A stretch of 64,000 nucleotides of DNA, from the NCBI RefSeq assembly GCF_001905445.1, contig NZ_LIVQ01000006.1, positions 186,001-250,000 of the forward strand, written 5' to 3'. The position numbers and the translations under genes are program-made. Of this stretch, positions 54,576-63,577 are shown piece by piece. Numbering within the stretch: position 1 is the stretch's first letter; the number at the start of each line of letters is the position of its first letter. The notes under the pieces are model-generated. The model had not been told where the DNA came from. It worked only from the letters and a program-made list of their open reading frames with translations, and did no database searches. Origin of the DNA: Streptomyces sp. CB00455 (lineage in GTDB: Bacteria; Actinomycetota; Actinomycetes; Streptomycetales; Streptomycetaceae).

Positions 54576-56141
54576 TCAGTCCTCGACGACCAGGGCCGGG
54601 GTGGCCTTGGTCAGGACCTCGCCCCGGAAGAAGGCCGGGCTGCGGCGTTCGGTGACGAACATGACGACCAGCCCGAGGAGGAGCAGGCCGACGCCGATGA
54701 CGAAGACGTTGCCGACGCCGAGGCCGGGGATGCCGGAGCCGGAGCCGTAGCCGGGGTCCCACGCGTCGTACAGGGTCTTGAAGAAGACCGCGGCGAGCAG
54801 CAGGCCGCCCAGGACGGGGAAGAGGCCCTTGAACAGCAGGTCGCGGGCGGAGCGGCGCAGCTCGCTCCGGAAGTACCAGGCGCAGGCGAAGGCCGTCAGC
54901 GAGTAGTAGAAGCAGATCATCAGGCCGAGCGCGAAGATCGTGTCGGTGAGGACGTTCTCGCTGACCAGGGTCATCACCGTGTAGAAGGCGCCGGTGGCGA
55001 CGCCCGCCACGACGGTGGCGCGGCCGGGGGTCTTGAAGCGCTCGTGGACCTTGGCGTAGGAGGCCGGGAGCGCCTGGTAGGTCGACATGGCGAGGACCGT
55101 GCGGGCCACCGGGATGAAGGTGGTCTGCAGGGAGGCGGCGGCCGAGGCCAGGACGGCGACGAACAGCAGGATGCCGAGCGCGGGGCCCATGACGGGGCCG
55201 GCGAGGGCGGCGAAGACGTTGCCGGAGGTCTCCTCGTTGGCGAGGCCGGGGCCCTCGCCGCCGGAGCCGACGGCCAGCTGGGCGGCGACGCCGGTGGCCA
55301 GGTAGGAGCCGACCAGGACGGCCATGGCGATGAGCGAGGCGCGGCCGGGGGTCTTGGCGGAGCCGGTGGTCTCCTCGTTGGTGGCCAGGCAGGCGTCCCA
55401 GCCCCAGTACATGAAGATCGAGAGCGAGAGTCCGGCGGTGAAGGACGCCATGGACCCGACCGCGAAGGGGTTCATCCAGGACCAGGAGAAGTCCAGGCCG
55501 GTGTCGAAGGTGCCGGCGGCCGCCTTCTGGAGGGCCATGGTCACGAAGACGGCGAGGACGGCGAGCTGGAGGCCGACCAGGGCGTACTGGACGCCCTTGG
55601 TGGCGGTCATGCCGCGGTAGCTGATGGCGGTGGCCGCGGCGATGAGGGTGAGGCAGGTGACGAGGTGGACGGCCTTGTGGTCGTCCAGGGCGGCGATCGC
55701 GGGACTGCCCGTGATCTCGCCGGCCAGCAGCCAGAAGTAGGAGGTGGCGACGCCGGCCAGGTTGGAGAGCACGATGATCGTGGCGATGACCAGACCCCAG
55801 CCGCACATCCAGCCGATCCGCGGGCCGAAGGCCTTGACGGTCCAGGTGAAGGAGGTGCCGCAGTCCGGTACGGCCTTGTTGAGCTCGCGGTAGGCGAAGG
55901 CGACGAGGAGCATCGGCAGGAAGCCGGCCAGGAAGACGGCGGGCATCTGGACGCCGACCTCGCCGGCGGTGGAGCCGAGGGTCGAGGTGAGGCAGTAGAC
56001 CGGGGCGACGGTGGAGATGCCGATGACGGCGCTGCCCACGAGTCCGACGGACCCCTTGCCGAGTCCTTTGCCGCGAACATCGCCCTCGGCGACGCCGCTT
56101 ACCGTGTCTCCGACCCGCGGCCGGACGTCCAGCTGTGTCAT
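54576..56141 (-). CDS. APC-superfamily amino acid permease
   Basis: A 521-residue transporter with about 12-14 TM helices, importing an amino acid, amine or similar compound by cation symport. Marks are VGLVGSAVIGISTVAPVYCL (TM1), LVAFAYRELNKAVPDCGTSF (family motif), and FMYWGWDACLATNEETTGSA. Some relatives carry polyamines or aromatic amines; the substrate is not predictable. ATG 56141 starts MTQLDVRPRVGDTVSG; TM content is normal for the family. It stands alone, with a 281-nt spacer to the ALDH stop. Confidence 0.9.
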   Translation of the reverse strand: MTQLDVRPRVGDTVSGVAEGDVRGKGLGKGSVGLVGSAVIGISTVAPVYCLTSTLGSTAGEVGVQMPAVFLAGFLPMLLVAFAYRELNKAVPDCGTSFTWTVKAFGPRIGWMCGWGLVIATIIVLSNLAGVATSYFWLLAGEITGSPAIAALDDHKAVHLVTCLTLIAAATAISYRGMTATKGVQYALVGLQLAVLAVFVTMALQKAAAGTFDTGLDFSWSWMNPFAVGSMASFTAGLSLSIFMYWGWDACLATNEETTGSAKTPGRASLIAMAVLVGSYLATGVAAQLAVGSGGEGPGLANEETSGNVFAALAGPVMGPALGILLFVAVLASAAASLQTTFIPVARTVLAMSTYQALPASYAKVHERFKTPGRATVVAGVATGAFYTVMTLVSENVLTDTIFALGLMICFYYSLTAFACAWYFRSELRRSARDLLFKGLFPVLGGLLLAAVFFKTLYDAWDPGYGSGSGIPGLGVGNVFVIGVGLLLLGLVVMFVTERRSPAFFRGEVLTKATPALVVED

Positions 56142-56422
56142 GGGTCAGGACGTTAGACGCCGCGTTTTCCACATCTGGAGGCTTTCAGTCCGGATATCGT
56201 GACCGGGAAATCCCTTCGAATGGTGAGGTCGAAATGGTGCACGACCTCGCAATGCAAGGCTCACTTTGCCGAGCGGCCGTAGTTCAGGAGGAGTCGGACA
56301 GAGGGTTCCGTTATGCGGAAACCGCAGCGTTGCCCGGTTTGATCCGATATGAACTTTCCCGTGTGACGGCGGTCACTCCCCCGCGGCACGTCCCCTCGCC
56401 CTGTCCGCGCTGCCCCTGCCGC

Positions 56423-57916
56423 TCAGCCCGGCCAGACGATCGACTGCACCTCGCTGTAGGCGTGCAGCGCGTACGACCCGACGTCCCGCCCCACCCCCGA
56501 CCGCTTGAAACCGCCGAACGGCGCCTCCATGTTCCGGCCGATCGTGTTGACCCCGACCCCGCCCGCCCGCAGCCGCCGCGCCACCCGGAACGCGCGCGCC
56601 ACGTCCCCGGACCACACGTAGCTGAGCAGCCCGAAGTCGCTGTCGTTCGCCAGCGCGACCGCCTCCTCCTCGCCCCCGTCGAAGGGGACGACCACCACCA
56701 CCGGGCCGAAGATCTCCTCCCGGACCACGCGCATGTCGTTCGTGCAGTCCACGAGCAGCGTCGGTGCCACGTAGAAGCCCTTGCCCGACCCGCCGACCAC
56801 CGGGCGCTCGCCGCCGTACGCGATCCGCGCCCCCTCCTTGCGGCCCAGCTCGATGTACGACTCGACGCGGTCCCGGTGCGCCGCCGAGATCACCGGACCC
56901 ACCACCGTGCCCCGCTCCGCCGGATCACCGACCCTCATGTGCGCCAGGTAGCCGGTGAGCTTCCCGACCAGCTCCCCGTAGACCGACCGGTGCACGATCA
57001 CCCGCGTCGGAGCCGTGCAGATCTGTCCCGAGTAGAAGGAGAAGGTGGTGCCGATCCCCAGCACCGCCGCGTCCAGGTCGGCGTCCTCCAGGACGACCGC
57101 CGCGCCCTTGCCGCCCAGCTCCATCAGCTGCCGCTTCATCGTCCGGCCGCAGACCTCCGCGATGCGCTGGCCGACGGCCGTGGAGCCGGTGAAGGAGACC
57201 ATGTCCACGTGGGGCGAGGCCACCGCCGCCTCGCCGACCCCGGCCGACTGCCCGCCCACGACGTTGACCACGCCCGCCGGGACGCCGGCCTCCGCCAGCG
57301 CCTGCGCCATCTTGAACACCGACAGCGGGTCCTGCGGGGCCGGCTTGACCACCACCGTGTTGCCCATGGCGAGGGCCGGGGCCACCTTGCCCGCCGGGTT
57401 CGCCCACGGATTGTTGTAGGAGGTGATGCAGGTGACCACCCCGACCGGCTGGCGCACTTCCAGCGCGCCCAGCACGGCGGCCCTCCCCATCGGGCCGGCC
57501 TCCGTCACCTGCGGCGGCAGGCCCCGCTCCACCGGCTCCAGGGCGCCCGTCGCGTACCGCCTGAAGCGCGAGACCCCGACGCCGACCTGCATGCCGCGCG
57601 CGATCCCGGTCGGGGCGCCCGTCTCGGCGCGGGCCAGGGCCGCCCACGGCTCGCATTCCCGCTGGATGATGTCCGCGGCCCGGTCCAGGATCGCCGCCCG
57701 CTCCCGCGGCTCCGTACGGGACCAGGCCCCGAACGCCGCGGCCGCGGCCCGCGCCGCCTCCTCGACCTGGGCGGGCGACGCCTCGGGGGCCAGGCCCACC
57801 ACCGATTCGTCCGCCGGGTTGACCACCTCGTAGTGGCCGCCGGCCGGCTCCACCCACTCGCCGCCGATGTAGAGCCGCTGCGCCCGCTCGGGGCGGGTAC
57901 CGCCGCCGCTGTTCAT
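56423..57916 (-). CDS. Aldehyde dehydrogenase (NAD(P)-dependent)
   Basis: A 497-residue ALDH that oxidises an aldehyde to its acid. The cofactor and active-site marks are all present: TSYNNPWANPAGKVAPALA, GNTVVVKPAPQDPLS, SFTGSTAVGQRI, MELGGKGAAVVLEDAD (general base Glu) and FYSGQICTAPTRV (catalytic Cys). The C-terminal EAPFGGFKRSGVGRDVG is normal. ATG 57916 overlaps the amidohydrolase stop (ATGA), so both are made together. A pathway pairing deacylation and aldehyde oxidation is implied, substrate unknown. Confidence 0.95.
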   Translation of the reverse strand: MNSGGGTRPERAQRLYIGGEWVEPAGGHYEVVNPADESVVGLAPEASPAQVEEAARAAAAAFGAWSRTEPRERAAILDRAADIIQRECEPWAALARAETGAPTGIARGMQVGVGVSRFRRYATGALEPVERGLPPQVTEAGPMGRAAVLGALEVRQPVGVVTCITSYNNPWANPAGKVAPALAMGNTVVVKPAPQDPLSVFKMAQALAEAGVPAGVVNVVGGQSAGVGEAAVASPHVDMVSFTGSTAVGQRIAEVCGRTMKRQLMELGGKGAAVVLEDADLDAAVLGIGTTFSFYSGQICTAPTRVIVHRSVYGELVGKLTGYLAHMRVGDPAERGTVVGPVISAAHRDRVESYIELGRKEGARIAYGGERPVVGGSGKGFYVAPTLLVDCTNDMRVVREEIFGPVVVVVPFDGGEEEAVALANDSDFGLLSYVWSGDVARAFRVARRLRAGGVGVNTIGRNMEAPFGGFKRSGVGRDVGSYALHAYSEVQSIVWPG

Positions 57917-59652
57917 CGGGTGCTCACCGTCCTCGTGTCCCGGCCGGACCGGAGCACGATGCCCGGCACCGCGCCCGTCACCTCGTCGTCGCGGATGGTC
58001 TCCACCCCGTTGACCCGCACCGAGACGATCCCGACGGCGCGCGCGTCCAGCCGCGGACTGTTCCCGGGCAGGTCGTGGACGAGCGTCGCGGGGGCCGCCT
58101 CGATGCGTTCCGGGTCGAAGAGGACCAGGTCCGCGTGGAAGCCCTCGGCGATCCGGCCGCGCTCGCGCAGCCCGAACAGCTGCGCCGGGTCGTCGGTGAG
58201 CATCCGTACCGCCTGCTCCAGCGGGACCAGCCGGCGGCCGCGCAGGCAGTCGCCGAGGAAGCGGGTCGTGTAGGGGGCGCCGCACATGCGGTCCAGGTGC
58301 GCGCCCGCGTCGGAGCCGCCCAGCATGACGTCCTCGTGCTGCCAGGTCTCCTGGCGCAACGCCCAGCTGGCCGGGTCGTTGTCGGTCGGCATCGGCCAGA
58401 GCACCGTCCGCAGGTCGTCGTGGGCGCAGATCTCCACCAGGCAGTGGAAGGCGTCCTGGCCGCGCTCGGCCGCGATGTCGCCCACGACCCGGCCGGAGAG
58501 GCCCTCGTTCTCCTCGCTGTACGTGTCGCCGATGACGTAGCGCCCGAAGTCGGCCAGGCGCCGGAAGACGCCGGCCTCCTTGCTGCCGGCGCGGCGCAGC
58601 ATCTCGGCGCGTACGGCGGGGTCGCGCAGTTCCGCGATGCGCTCGGGGACCGGCAGGCCGAGGACCTCGCCCCAGCCGGGGATGAGGTTGAGCGCGCAGA
58701 AGGTGCCGAGCGACATGTTCATGGGGGTGAGGATCGGCATCGTGAGCGCGACGATCCGGCCGCCGGCCTTGCGGGCGCGTTCGCTGGGGACGAGCTGGCG
58801 CGGGACCCGTTCGGGGACGGAGGCGTCGATGGTCAGCACGTTCCAGTTCAGCGGGCGCCCGGCGGCGGCGCTCATCTCCACGAAGAGGTCGATCTCCTCG
58901 TCGGAGAACTGGTCGAGGCAGCCCGCGACGATCGCCTCCAGCTGGGTGCCCTCGTGTTCGCCGACCGCCCGGGAGAGCGCGAGGAGCTCCGCCGGCTCGG
59001 CGTGCCGGGAGGCGACGGGGGCGCCCGCGCCGTCGGAGTGGGTGGAGGACTGGGTGGTGGACAGGCCCCAGGCGCCGGCGTTCATGGCGTCGTGCAGGAG
59101 GTCGAGCATCTGCCGCATCTGCTCCGGCGTGGGCCGGCCGCCGACGGCGTCCTCGCCCATGACGTGGCGTCGCAGGGCGCAGTGGCCGACCATGAAGCCG
59201 GCGTTGACGGCGATCCGGCCTTCGAGGGCGTCGAGGTACTCGCCGAAGGTGGACCAGGTCCACTCGACGCCCTCCTCCAGGGCCTTGAGGGCCATGCCCT
59301 CCACCTTGCTCATCATGCGGCGGGTGTAGTCGGCGTCTTCCGGGCGGGCCGGGTTGAGGGGGGCCAGGGTGAAGCCGCAGTTGCCTCCGGCGACGGTGGT
59401 GACGCCGTGGTTCATGGAGGGGGTGGCGTAGGGGTCCCAGAAGAGCTGGGCGTCGTAGTGCGTGTGGGGGTCGATGAAGCCGGGGGTCAGGACGAGGCCG
59501 GCGGCGTCCTCGGTGGTGCGGGCGTCCTCGGTGACGCTTCCGGGGGCGGCGATGACGGCGATCCGCCCCTCGCGGATGCCGACGTCTGCGACGCGGGCGG
59601 GCGCACCGGTCCCGTCGACGACGGTCGCCCCGCGGATGAGGTGGTCGAGCAT
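57913..59652 (-). CDS. Amidohydrolase (N-acyl-D-amino-acid deacylase-like)
   Basis: A 579-residue metal-dependent hydrolase. The beta-barrel motif FIDPHTHYDAQLFWDP carries the HxH metal ligands; GLSTTQSSTHSDGAGAPVAS and MLGGSDAGAHLDRMCG are typical of the D-aminoacylase branch of the superfamily. C-terminal GFHADLVLFDPERI completes the fold. Substrate could be an N-acyl compound or a cyclic amide. GGAGGG about 7 nt before ATG 59652 sets the start. It is coupled with ALDH downstream; 537 nt of repetitive spacer lies upstream. Confidence 0.9.
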   Translation of the reverse strand: MLDHLIRGATVVDGTGAPARVADVGIREGRIAVIAAPGSVTEDARTTEDAAGLVLTPGFIDPHTHYDAQLFWDPYATPSMNHGVTTVAGGNCGFTLAPLNPARPEDADYTRRMMSKVEGMALKALEEGVEWTWSTFGEYLDALEGRIAVNAGFMVGHCALRRHVMGEDAVGGRPTPEQMRQMLDLLHDAMNAGAWGLSTTQSSTHSDGAGAPVASRHAEPAELLALSRAVGEHEGTQLEAIVAGCLDQFSDEEIDLFVEMSAAAGRPLNWNVLTIDASVPERVPRQLVPSERARKAGGRIVALTMPILTPMNMSLGTFCALNLIPGWGEVLGLPVPERIAELRDPAVRAEMLRRAGSKEAGVFRRLADFGRYVIGDTYSEENEGLSGRVVGDIAAERGQDAFHCLVEICAHDDLRTVLWPMPTDNDPASWALRQETWQHEDVMLGGSDAGAHLDRMCGAPYTTRFLGDCLRGRRLVPLEQAVRMLTDDPAQLFGLRERGRIAEGFHADLVLFDPERIEAAPATLVHDLPGNSPRLDARAVGIVSVRVNGVETIRDDEVTGAVPGIVLRSGRDTRTVSTR

Positions 59653-60189
59653 GACGGTTCCCTCCAGATCATCTGCCGTACCCCGGGCGGGGTCTCGGGC
59701 GTACCCGGCCGGACCGGGCGGGACGGGACGGGACGGGGCGGGGCGGGGCGGGGCGGGGCGGGACGCAACCCCGTTCTCGCCGTTCCCGCCCTTCCGGCCG
59801 GCCGGGCGGGGCGGGGCGACGTCCCGGGGCGGTGACCTCCGCCCCCGGACCGCCCCCGGACCGCCCCGGCCGGCGGTCGACGGTCGGCGGTCGCCGTCGG
59901 CAGTCGGCGGTCGGCGGTCGGCGGTCGGCGGGAGCCCGGGGCCGTACCGTCCGGGCGACCGGCTCGGGGCGGAGCCACCCGGGGGGACCGGCTGTGTGGC
60001 CCGCGGGGACGGGCGGCCGGAGCGGACGGCAGGCCGCTGCCGCGCGCTCCGGCCGTCGGCGCCGGGTCCCGCGGGACCCCGTACCCCCTGCGGACGCGGC
60101 GGTCCGGGAAGACGCCGCTCCCGCACGGGGAGCCGTACGGTCCGCACGGTCCGTGCGATCCATGCGATCCGGGCGGTCCGGACCGGAGG
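59653..60189. repeat. Gene-free spacer with GC-rich tandem repeats
   Basis: 537 nt without a gene. Arrays include (GGGAC/GGGGC)n at about 59720-59762, CGGTCGG heptamers at about 59871-59932, and degenerate CGGTCCGCA/CGATCCATG 9-mers at about 60136-60187. The amidohydrolase promoter must lie here but is not evident. Open reading frames through it are only low-complexity. Confidence 0.75.
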
Positions 60190-61311
60190 TCAGGCGGCTT
60201 CGCGGAAGCGCGTCGTTCGGTGGACCGGGTCCGTGTCGATGTGCGGGATCACGTGCTCGCCGATCAACCTGATCGTGGTCATCGTGTCCTCGTACGACAC
60301 CCCCGTCGGCAGGCCGAAGGAGAGCTGGTCGGCGCCCGCCCGTTCCCACCGCTCGCACTGGGCCCGCACCTCCGACGGGTCCCCGCAGATCATCAGCTCC
60401 TCGGCGATCAGCAGCTCGATGATCTCCGCGTTGTACTCCGGCAGCAGCTCCGGCCACTGCGGGATCGCCTCCGGCCGCGGGAAGGTGTCGTGGTAGCGGA
60501 AGACCAGCGACTGGAAGCGGTTCAGGTTGGCGTTGACGGCGATCTCGACTGCCTTGTCGTGCGTCTCGGCACAGATCGCGGTCGAGGTGACCATGACGTT
60601 GTCGTTGACGAAGGCGCCGATCGCCTTCGCCTCCTGGATCGCCGTCTTGTACTGCTCGAGGACCCACTCCATGTCCGCGACCTTCTGGACGCTGAAGCCG
60701 AGGACCCCGAGCCCTTTCTTCGCCGCCATCGCGTACGAGGAGGGCGAGCCCGCGGCGTACCACATGGCCGGGTGCGCCTTGCCGTACGGCTTGGGGAAGA
60801 TCTTGCGGGGCGGCAGCGACCAGTGTTTGCCCTGGAACCCTTCGTACTCCTCCTGGAGGAACATCTTGGGGAACTCGGCGATGGTCTCCTCCCAGATCTC
60901 CTTGGTGCCGTTCATGTCCTCGATGCCGGGCAGGAACCCGAGGATCTCGTGGCTGCCGGCGCCGCGACCGGTGCCGAATTCGAAGCGGCCCTTGGAGAGG
61001 TGGTCCAGCATGGCGACCTTCTCGGCCACCTTGACCGGGTGGTTCACCGGGGCGAGCGGGTTGAAGATGCCGGAGCCGAGGTGGATGCGCTCGGTGGCGT
61101 GCGCGAGGTAGCCGAGGAAGACCTCGTTCGCCGACAGGTGCGAGTACTCCTCCAGGAAGTGGTGCTCGGAGGCCCAGGCGTACTTGAAGCCCGACCTGTC
61201 GGCCTGGATGACGTACTCGGTCTCCTCGATCAGCGCCTTGTGCTCTGCCTCGGGGTCGACCTTGGACCGAGACTCGGCCACGTATCCCTGCACAAAGAGC
61301 CCGAATTCCAA
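60190..61311 (-). CDS. Luciferase-like monooxygenase (LLM family)
   Basis: A 373-residue alkanal monooxygenase-like TIM barrel. N-terminal MEFGLFVQGYVAESRSKVDP, then KYAWASEHHFLEEYSHLSAN, LGSGIFNPLAPVNHPVKVAE, MLDHLSKGRFEFGTGRG mark a bacterial-luciferase branch; a similar protein sits in the mycobacterial mel2 locus (from memory). It is likely flavin-dependent and may need O2, unlike the F420 enzyme at 50683. The start is TTG 61311, from which the conserved MEFGLF begins; AAGGACGG lies upstream. Operator sites C and D lie 24 and 100 nt upstream. Confidence 0.9.
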   Translation of the reverse strand: MEFGLFVQGYVAESRSKVDPEAEHKALIEETEYVIQADRSGFKYAWASEHHFLEEYSHLSANEVFLGYLAHATERIHLGSGIFNPLAPVNHPVKVAEKVAMLDHLSKGRFEFGTGRGAGSHEILGFLPGIEDMNGTKEIWEETIAEFPKMFLQEEYEGFQGKHWSLPPRKIFPKPYGKAHPAMWYAAGSPSSYAMAAKKGLGVLGFSVQKVADMEWVLEQYKTAIQEAKAIGAFVNDNVMVTSTAICAETHDKAVEIAVNANLNRFQSLVFRYHDTFPRPEAIPQWPELLPEYNAEIIELLIAEELMICGDPSEVRAQCERWERAGADQLSFGLPTGVSYEDTMTTIRLIGEHVIPHIDTDPVHRTTRFREAA

Positions 61312-61334
61312 GGGGATTCACCGTCCTTCTATTT

Positions 61335-61349
61335 CTGACGTTCCGTCAG
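61335..61349 (-). promoter_or_regulatory. CTGAYG-N3-CRTCAG operator, site C
   Basis: CTGACGTTCCGTCAG is a perfect 6-3-6 palindrome, 24 nt upstream of the LLM TTG at 61311. Confidence 0.75.
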
Positions 61350-61410
61350 ATTCGATGTCCCGACTGTTCCACCGCCGGACCGCGAGCGTCAAGCCCCGGA
61401 GCGGTACCAC

Positions 61411-61425
61411 CTGACGCGTCATCAG
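61411..61425 (-). promoter_or_regulatory. CTGAYG-N3-CRTCAG operator, site D
   Basis: CTGACGCGTCATCAG, one mismatched pair, centre 76 bp from site C, between the SDR stop and the LLM start. It is followed by ATCGGG, as is site A. Confidence 0.7.
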
Positions 61426-61431
61426 ATCGGG

Positions 61432-62217
61432 TCAGAGGATGCTGACGCCCGCCATCCAGCCGCCGTCGATCACGAACGGCTGGCCGGTGATGTAGGAGGA
61501 GTCCTCGCCGGTCAGGAAGAGCGCCAGCCTGGCGATCTCCTCCGGCCGCCCCACCCGCCCCATCGGCACGACCCGCCTGTACAGCTCGGCCATCGCCTCC
61601 CTGGCCTCGTCCGTGATCCCGGCCGGATCCAGCAGCCCGGGATTGGCCATCGGGGTGTCCACCGCGCCCGGACACATCGCGTTGACCCGGATCCCCTTGG
61701 CCGCCAGCTCCAGCGCGGCCACCCGGGTCAGCCCGAGGATCGCCGCCTTGGTGGCGGCGTAGGTGCCCACGTACGCCATGCCCGTCAGCCCCGTGTAGGA
61801 GGAGGTGTTGACGATGGTGCCGCCGCCGGCCGCCTCGATCTCGGGGGCCACCGACTTGATGCCGAGGAAGGCGCCCACCTGGTTGACCTGGACCACCTGC
61901 TGGAACTCCTCCAGCGGGGTCGCGGTCAGCTCGTTGAAGCGCAGGATGCCCGCGTTGTTGACCAGCCCGTCGACGGGCCCGAACGCCTCCTTGGCCGCGG
62001 AGATCGCGGCCGCCCAGTCCTCCTCGCGGCTCACGTCGAGCCGCACGTACCGGGCGCGGTCCTCGCCGATCTCCTTCGCCACCGCGACGCCCTGCTCGTC
62101 CAGCACGTCACCGAGGAGCACCCGGGCGCCCTCGGCGGCGAAGAGGCGCGCCTCCTGCTCGCCCTGCCCGCGTGCCGCGCCCGTGATGATCACCACGCGT
62201 CCGTCCAGCTTGCCCAT
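61432..62217 (-). CDS. Short-chain dehydrogenase/reductase (3-alpha/20-beta-HSD-like)
   Basis: A 261-residue NAD(H)-dependent SDR. IITGAARGQGEQEARLFAAE binds the cofactor; DVSREEDW, LVNNAGILRF, and the catalytic TSSYTGLTGMAYVGTYAATK are all intact; GQPFVIDGGWMAG ends it. Similar enzymes act on hydroxysteroids, terpene or other alcohols. ATG 62217 is 10 nt after the LLM stop, so it is co-transcribed with that gene under operator site E. Confidence 0.94.
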   Translation of the reverse strand: MGKLDGRVVIITGAARGQGEQEARLFAAEGARVLLGDVLDEQGVAVAKEIGEDRARYVRLDVSREEDWAAAISAAKEAFGPVDGLVNNAGILRFNELTATPLEEFQQVVQVNQVGAFLGIKSVAPEIEAAGGGTIVNTSSYTGLTGMAYVGTYAATKAAILGLTRVAALELAAKGIRVNAMCPGAVDTPMANPGLLDPAGITDEAREAMAELYRRVVPMGRVGRPEEIARLALFLTGEDSSYITGQPFVIDGGWMAGVSIL

Positions 62218-62227
62218 GCCCGTGCTC

Positions 62228-63175
62228 CTAGTCGTTGAGAAGCGGGGCCACCTCGGCCCCGAAAGCGGCCATCTGGTCCACGAGTTCGGCCCGGTCGCGA
62301 CTGCGGAAGCGGACCTGGATCTGGTCGACGCCGAGCGCCTTGTACGCGCGCAGGGACCCGGCGAGCACCTCCGCCTTGCCGGTGAGGGCGCGGCGGCCGG
62401 TGTCCCAGCCCGGCTCGCCGACGTACAGCGGCTCGGTGATCGCGCCGATCTCCAGCGGCTCCTCGATCCCGGCCGCGGCGCGCAGCTCCCGGAGGCGGGT
62501 GATCTGCCCGGCGAGCTCGTGGCGCGGGTCGCCCTGCGGCAGCCAACCGTCCCCGCGCAGGGCCGCGCGGCGCAGGCCGGCGGGCGAGGAGCCGCCCACC
62601 CAGACGGGGATCCGCTCCTGTACGGGCCTGGGCAGCTGGCCGAGGTCCTTGAAGGAGAACAGTTCCCCCTCGTGCTCCGGGTACTCCTCGGGCCCGAGGG
62701 CCGCACGCAGCGCGTCGAGGGTCTCGTCGAGCACGGCCCCGCGGCGGGCGAAGTCCACACCGAGGACCTCGAACTCCTCCTGGACGTGCCCGGCACCGAC
62801 GCCGAGGACCAGCCGGCCGCCGGAGAGGTGGTCGACCGTGGCGTACTGCTTGGCGCTGATCAGCGGGTGGCGCAGCCCGAGGACGGCCACGTGGCTGAGC
62901 AGCCGCACGTGTTCGGTGGTGCCGGCGAGGAAGGACAGGGTGGCCACGGGGTCGTACCAGACCGTGCTCATGGGGCCGGCGAGGCGCCGCGGGATCGCCA
63001 CGTGGTCGCAGGTGGCGACGTACCCGAAGCCGGCCCGGTCGGCCGTACGGGCGATCTCGGCGAGATCGGCGGGGCCGCCCGAGGCCTCCCATGGTTCGGC
63101 GTAGATGGTGCTCTGGGACTGGACCGGGAGCTGCATCCCGTAAACCAGCCGACCTTCGGGAAAGACGCGCGCCAT
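62228..63175 (-). CDS. LLM-class oxidoreductase (probably F420-dependent)
   Basis: A 315-residue luciferase-like TIM barrel: YGMQLPVQSQSTIYAEPWEA, AGFGYVATCDHVAIPR, LLSHVAVLGLRHPLISAKQY, VDHLSGGRLVLGVGAGHVQE, IPVWVGGSSPAGLRRAA. These are standard for F420-dependent oxidoreductases with a long N-terminal strand; flavin use is possible. ATG 63175 has AGGCGGAC upstream. It is first gene of a two-gene unit with the SDR; operator E lies 278 nt upstream, beyond a repeat tract. Confidence 0.9.
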   Translation of the reverse strand: MARVFPEGRLVYGMQLPVQSQSTIYAEPWEASGGPADLAEIARTADRAGFGYVATCDHVAIPRRLAGPMSTVWYDPVATLSFLAGTTEHVRLLSHVAVLGLRHPLISAKQYATVDHLSGGRLVLGVGAGHVQEEFEVLGVDFARRGAVLDETLDALRAALGPEEYPEHEGELFSFKDLGQLPRPVQERIPVWVGGSSPAGLRRAALRGDGWLPQGDPRHELAGQITRLRELRAAAGIEEPLEIGAITEPLYVGEPGWDTGRRALTGKAEVLAGSLRAYKALGVDQIQVRFRSRDRAELVDQMAAFGAEVAPLLND

Positions 63176-63208
63176 ACGGGTCCGCCTCGCTTTCGCCTGC
63201 CGATGTGT

Positions 63209-63350
63209 GTGCCGGTGCCGTGTTGCCGGTGCCGTGCGGGGGTGCCGGTCCTGTGTTGCCGGTGCCGTGGGGCGGTGCCGGCGCCGTGTTGCCGGTGCCG
63301 TGCGGCGGTGCATATTGGCGGTGCCGATGCCGTGTGGCGGTGCCGGAGGG
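63209..63350. repeat. GTGCCGTGTTGCCG repeat tract
   Basis: Degenerate units of about 14-29 nt (GCCGGTGCCGTGTTGCCGGTG, CCGTGCGGCGGTG) repeat about six times upstream of the LLM gene. They read as AVLPVPCGGA in one frame, but no real gene is supported. Repeat irregularity and lack of conserved units argue against CRISPR. Confidence 0.75.
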
Positions 63351-63452
63351 CGACTCGCCGGGGCGGTTCGTCTGCCGGGGTCGGGGAGCGCCCCCGGGCT
63401 GGGTGTCGGCCCGCCCCCGGTTCGTCGTAGCGGTGCCGGGCCATCGTCGTAG

Positions 63453-63467
63453 CTGACGGTACGTCAG
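63453..63467. promoter_or_regulatory. CTGAYG-N3-CRTCAG operator, site E
   Basis: CTGACGGTACGTCAG is a perfect 6-3-6 palindrome in the divergent region between the LLM gene (63175) and the PaxB-like gene (63578). Confidence 0.75.
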
Positions 63468-63577
63468 GCAAGGGGCGGGACACCATGCGGGGTCCCGGCG
63501 AAGGGACGCCGCAGCGAGGGGGATCCCGGTGGGTCCGGGGGGTGGGCGGCTCCCCGGCCGGTCGCTAGCCTGCGCGG

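Noticed and set aside
56371..56384. GTGACGGCGGTCAC palindrome past the ALDH gene considered as a sixth regulon site
   Set aside because: Half-site sequence and spacing differ from CTGAYG-N3-CRTCAG and it is not in a promoter of the set.
63209..63350. Repeat tract considered as a CRISPR array
   Set aside because: Units vary in length and sequence with no regular unique spacers, and no cas genes are nearby.
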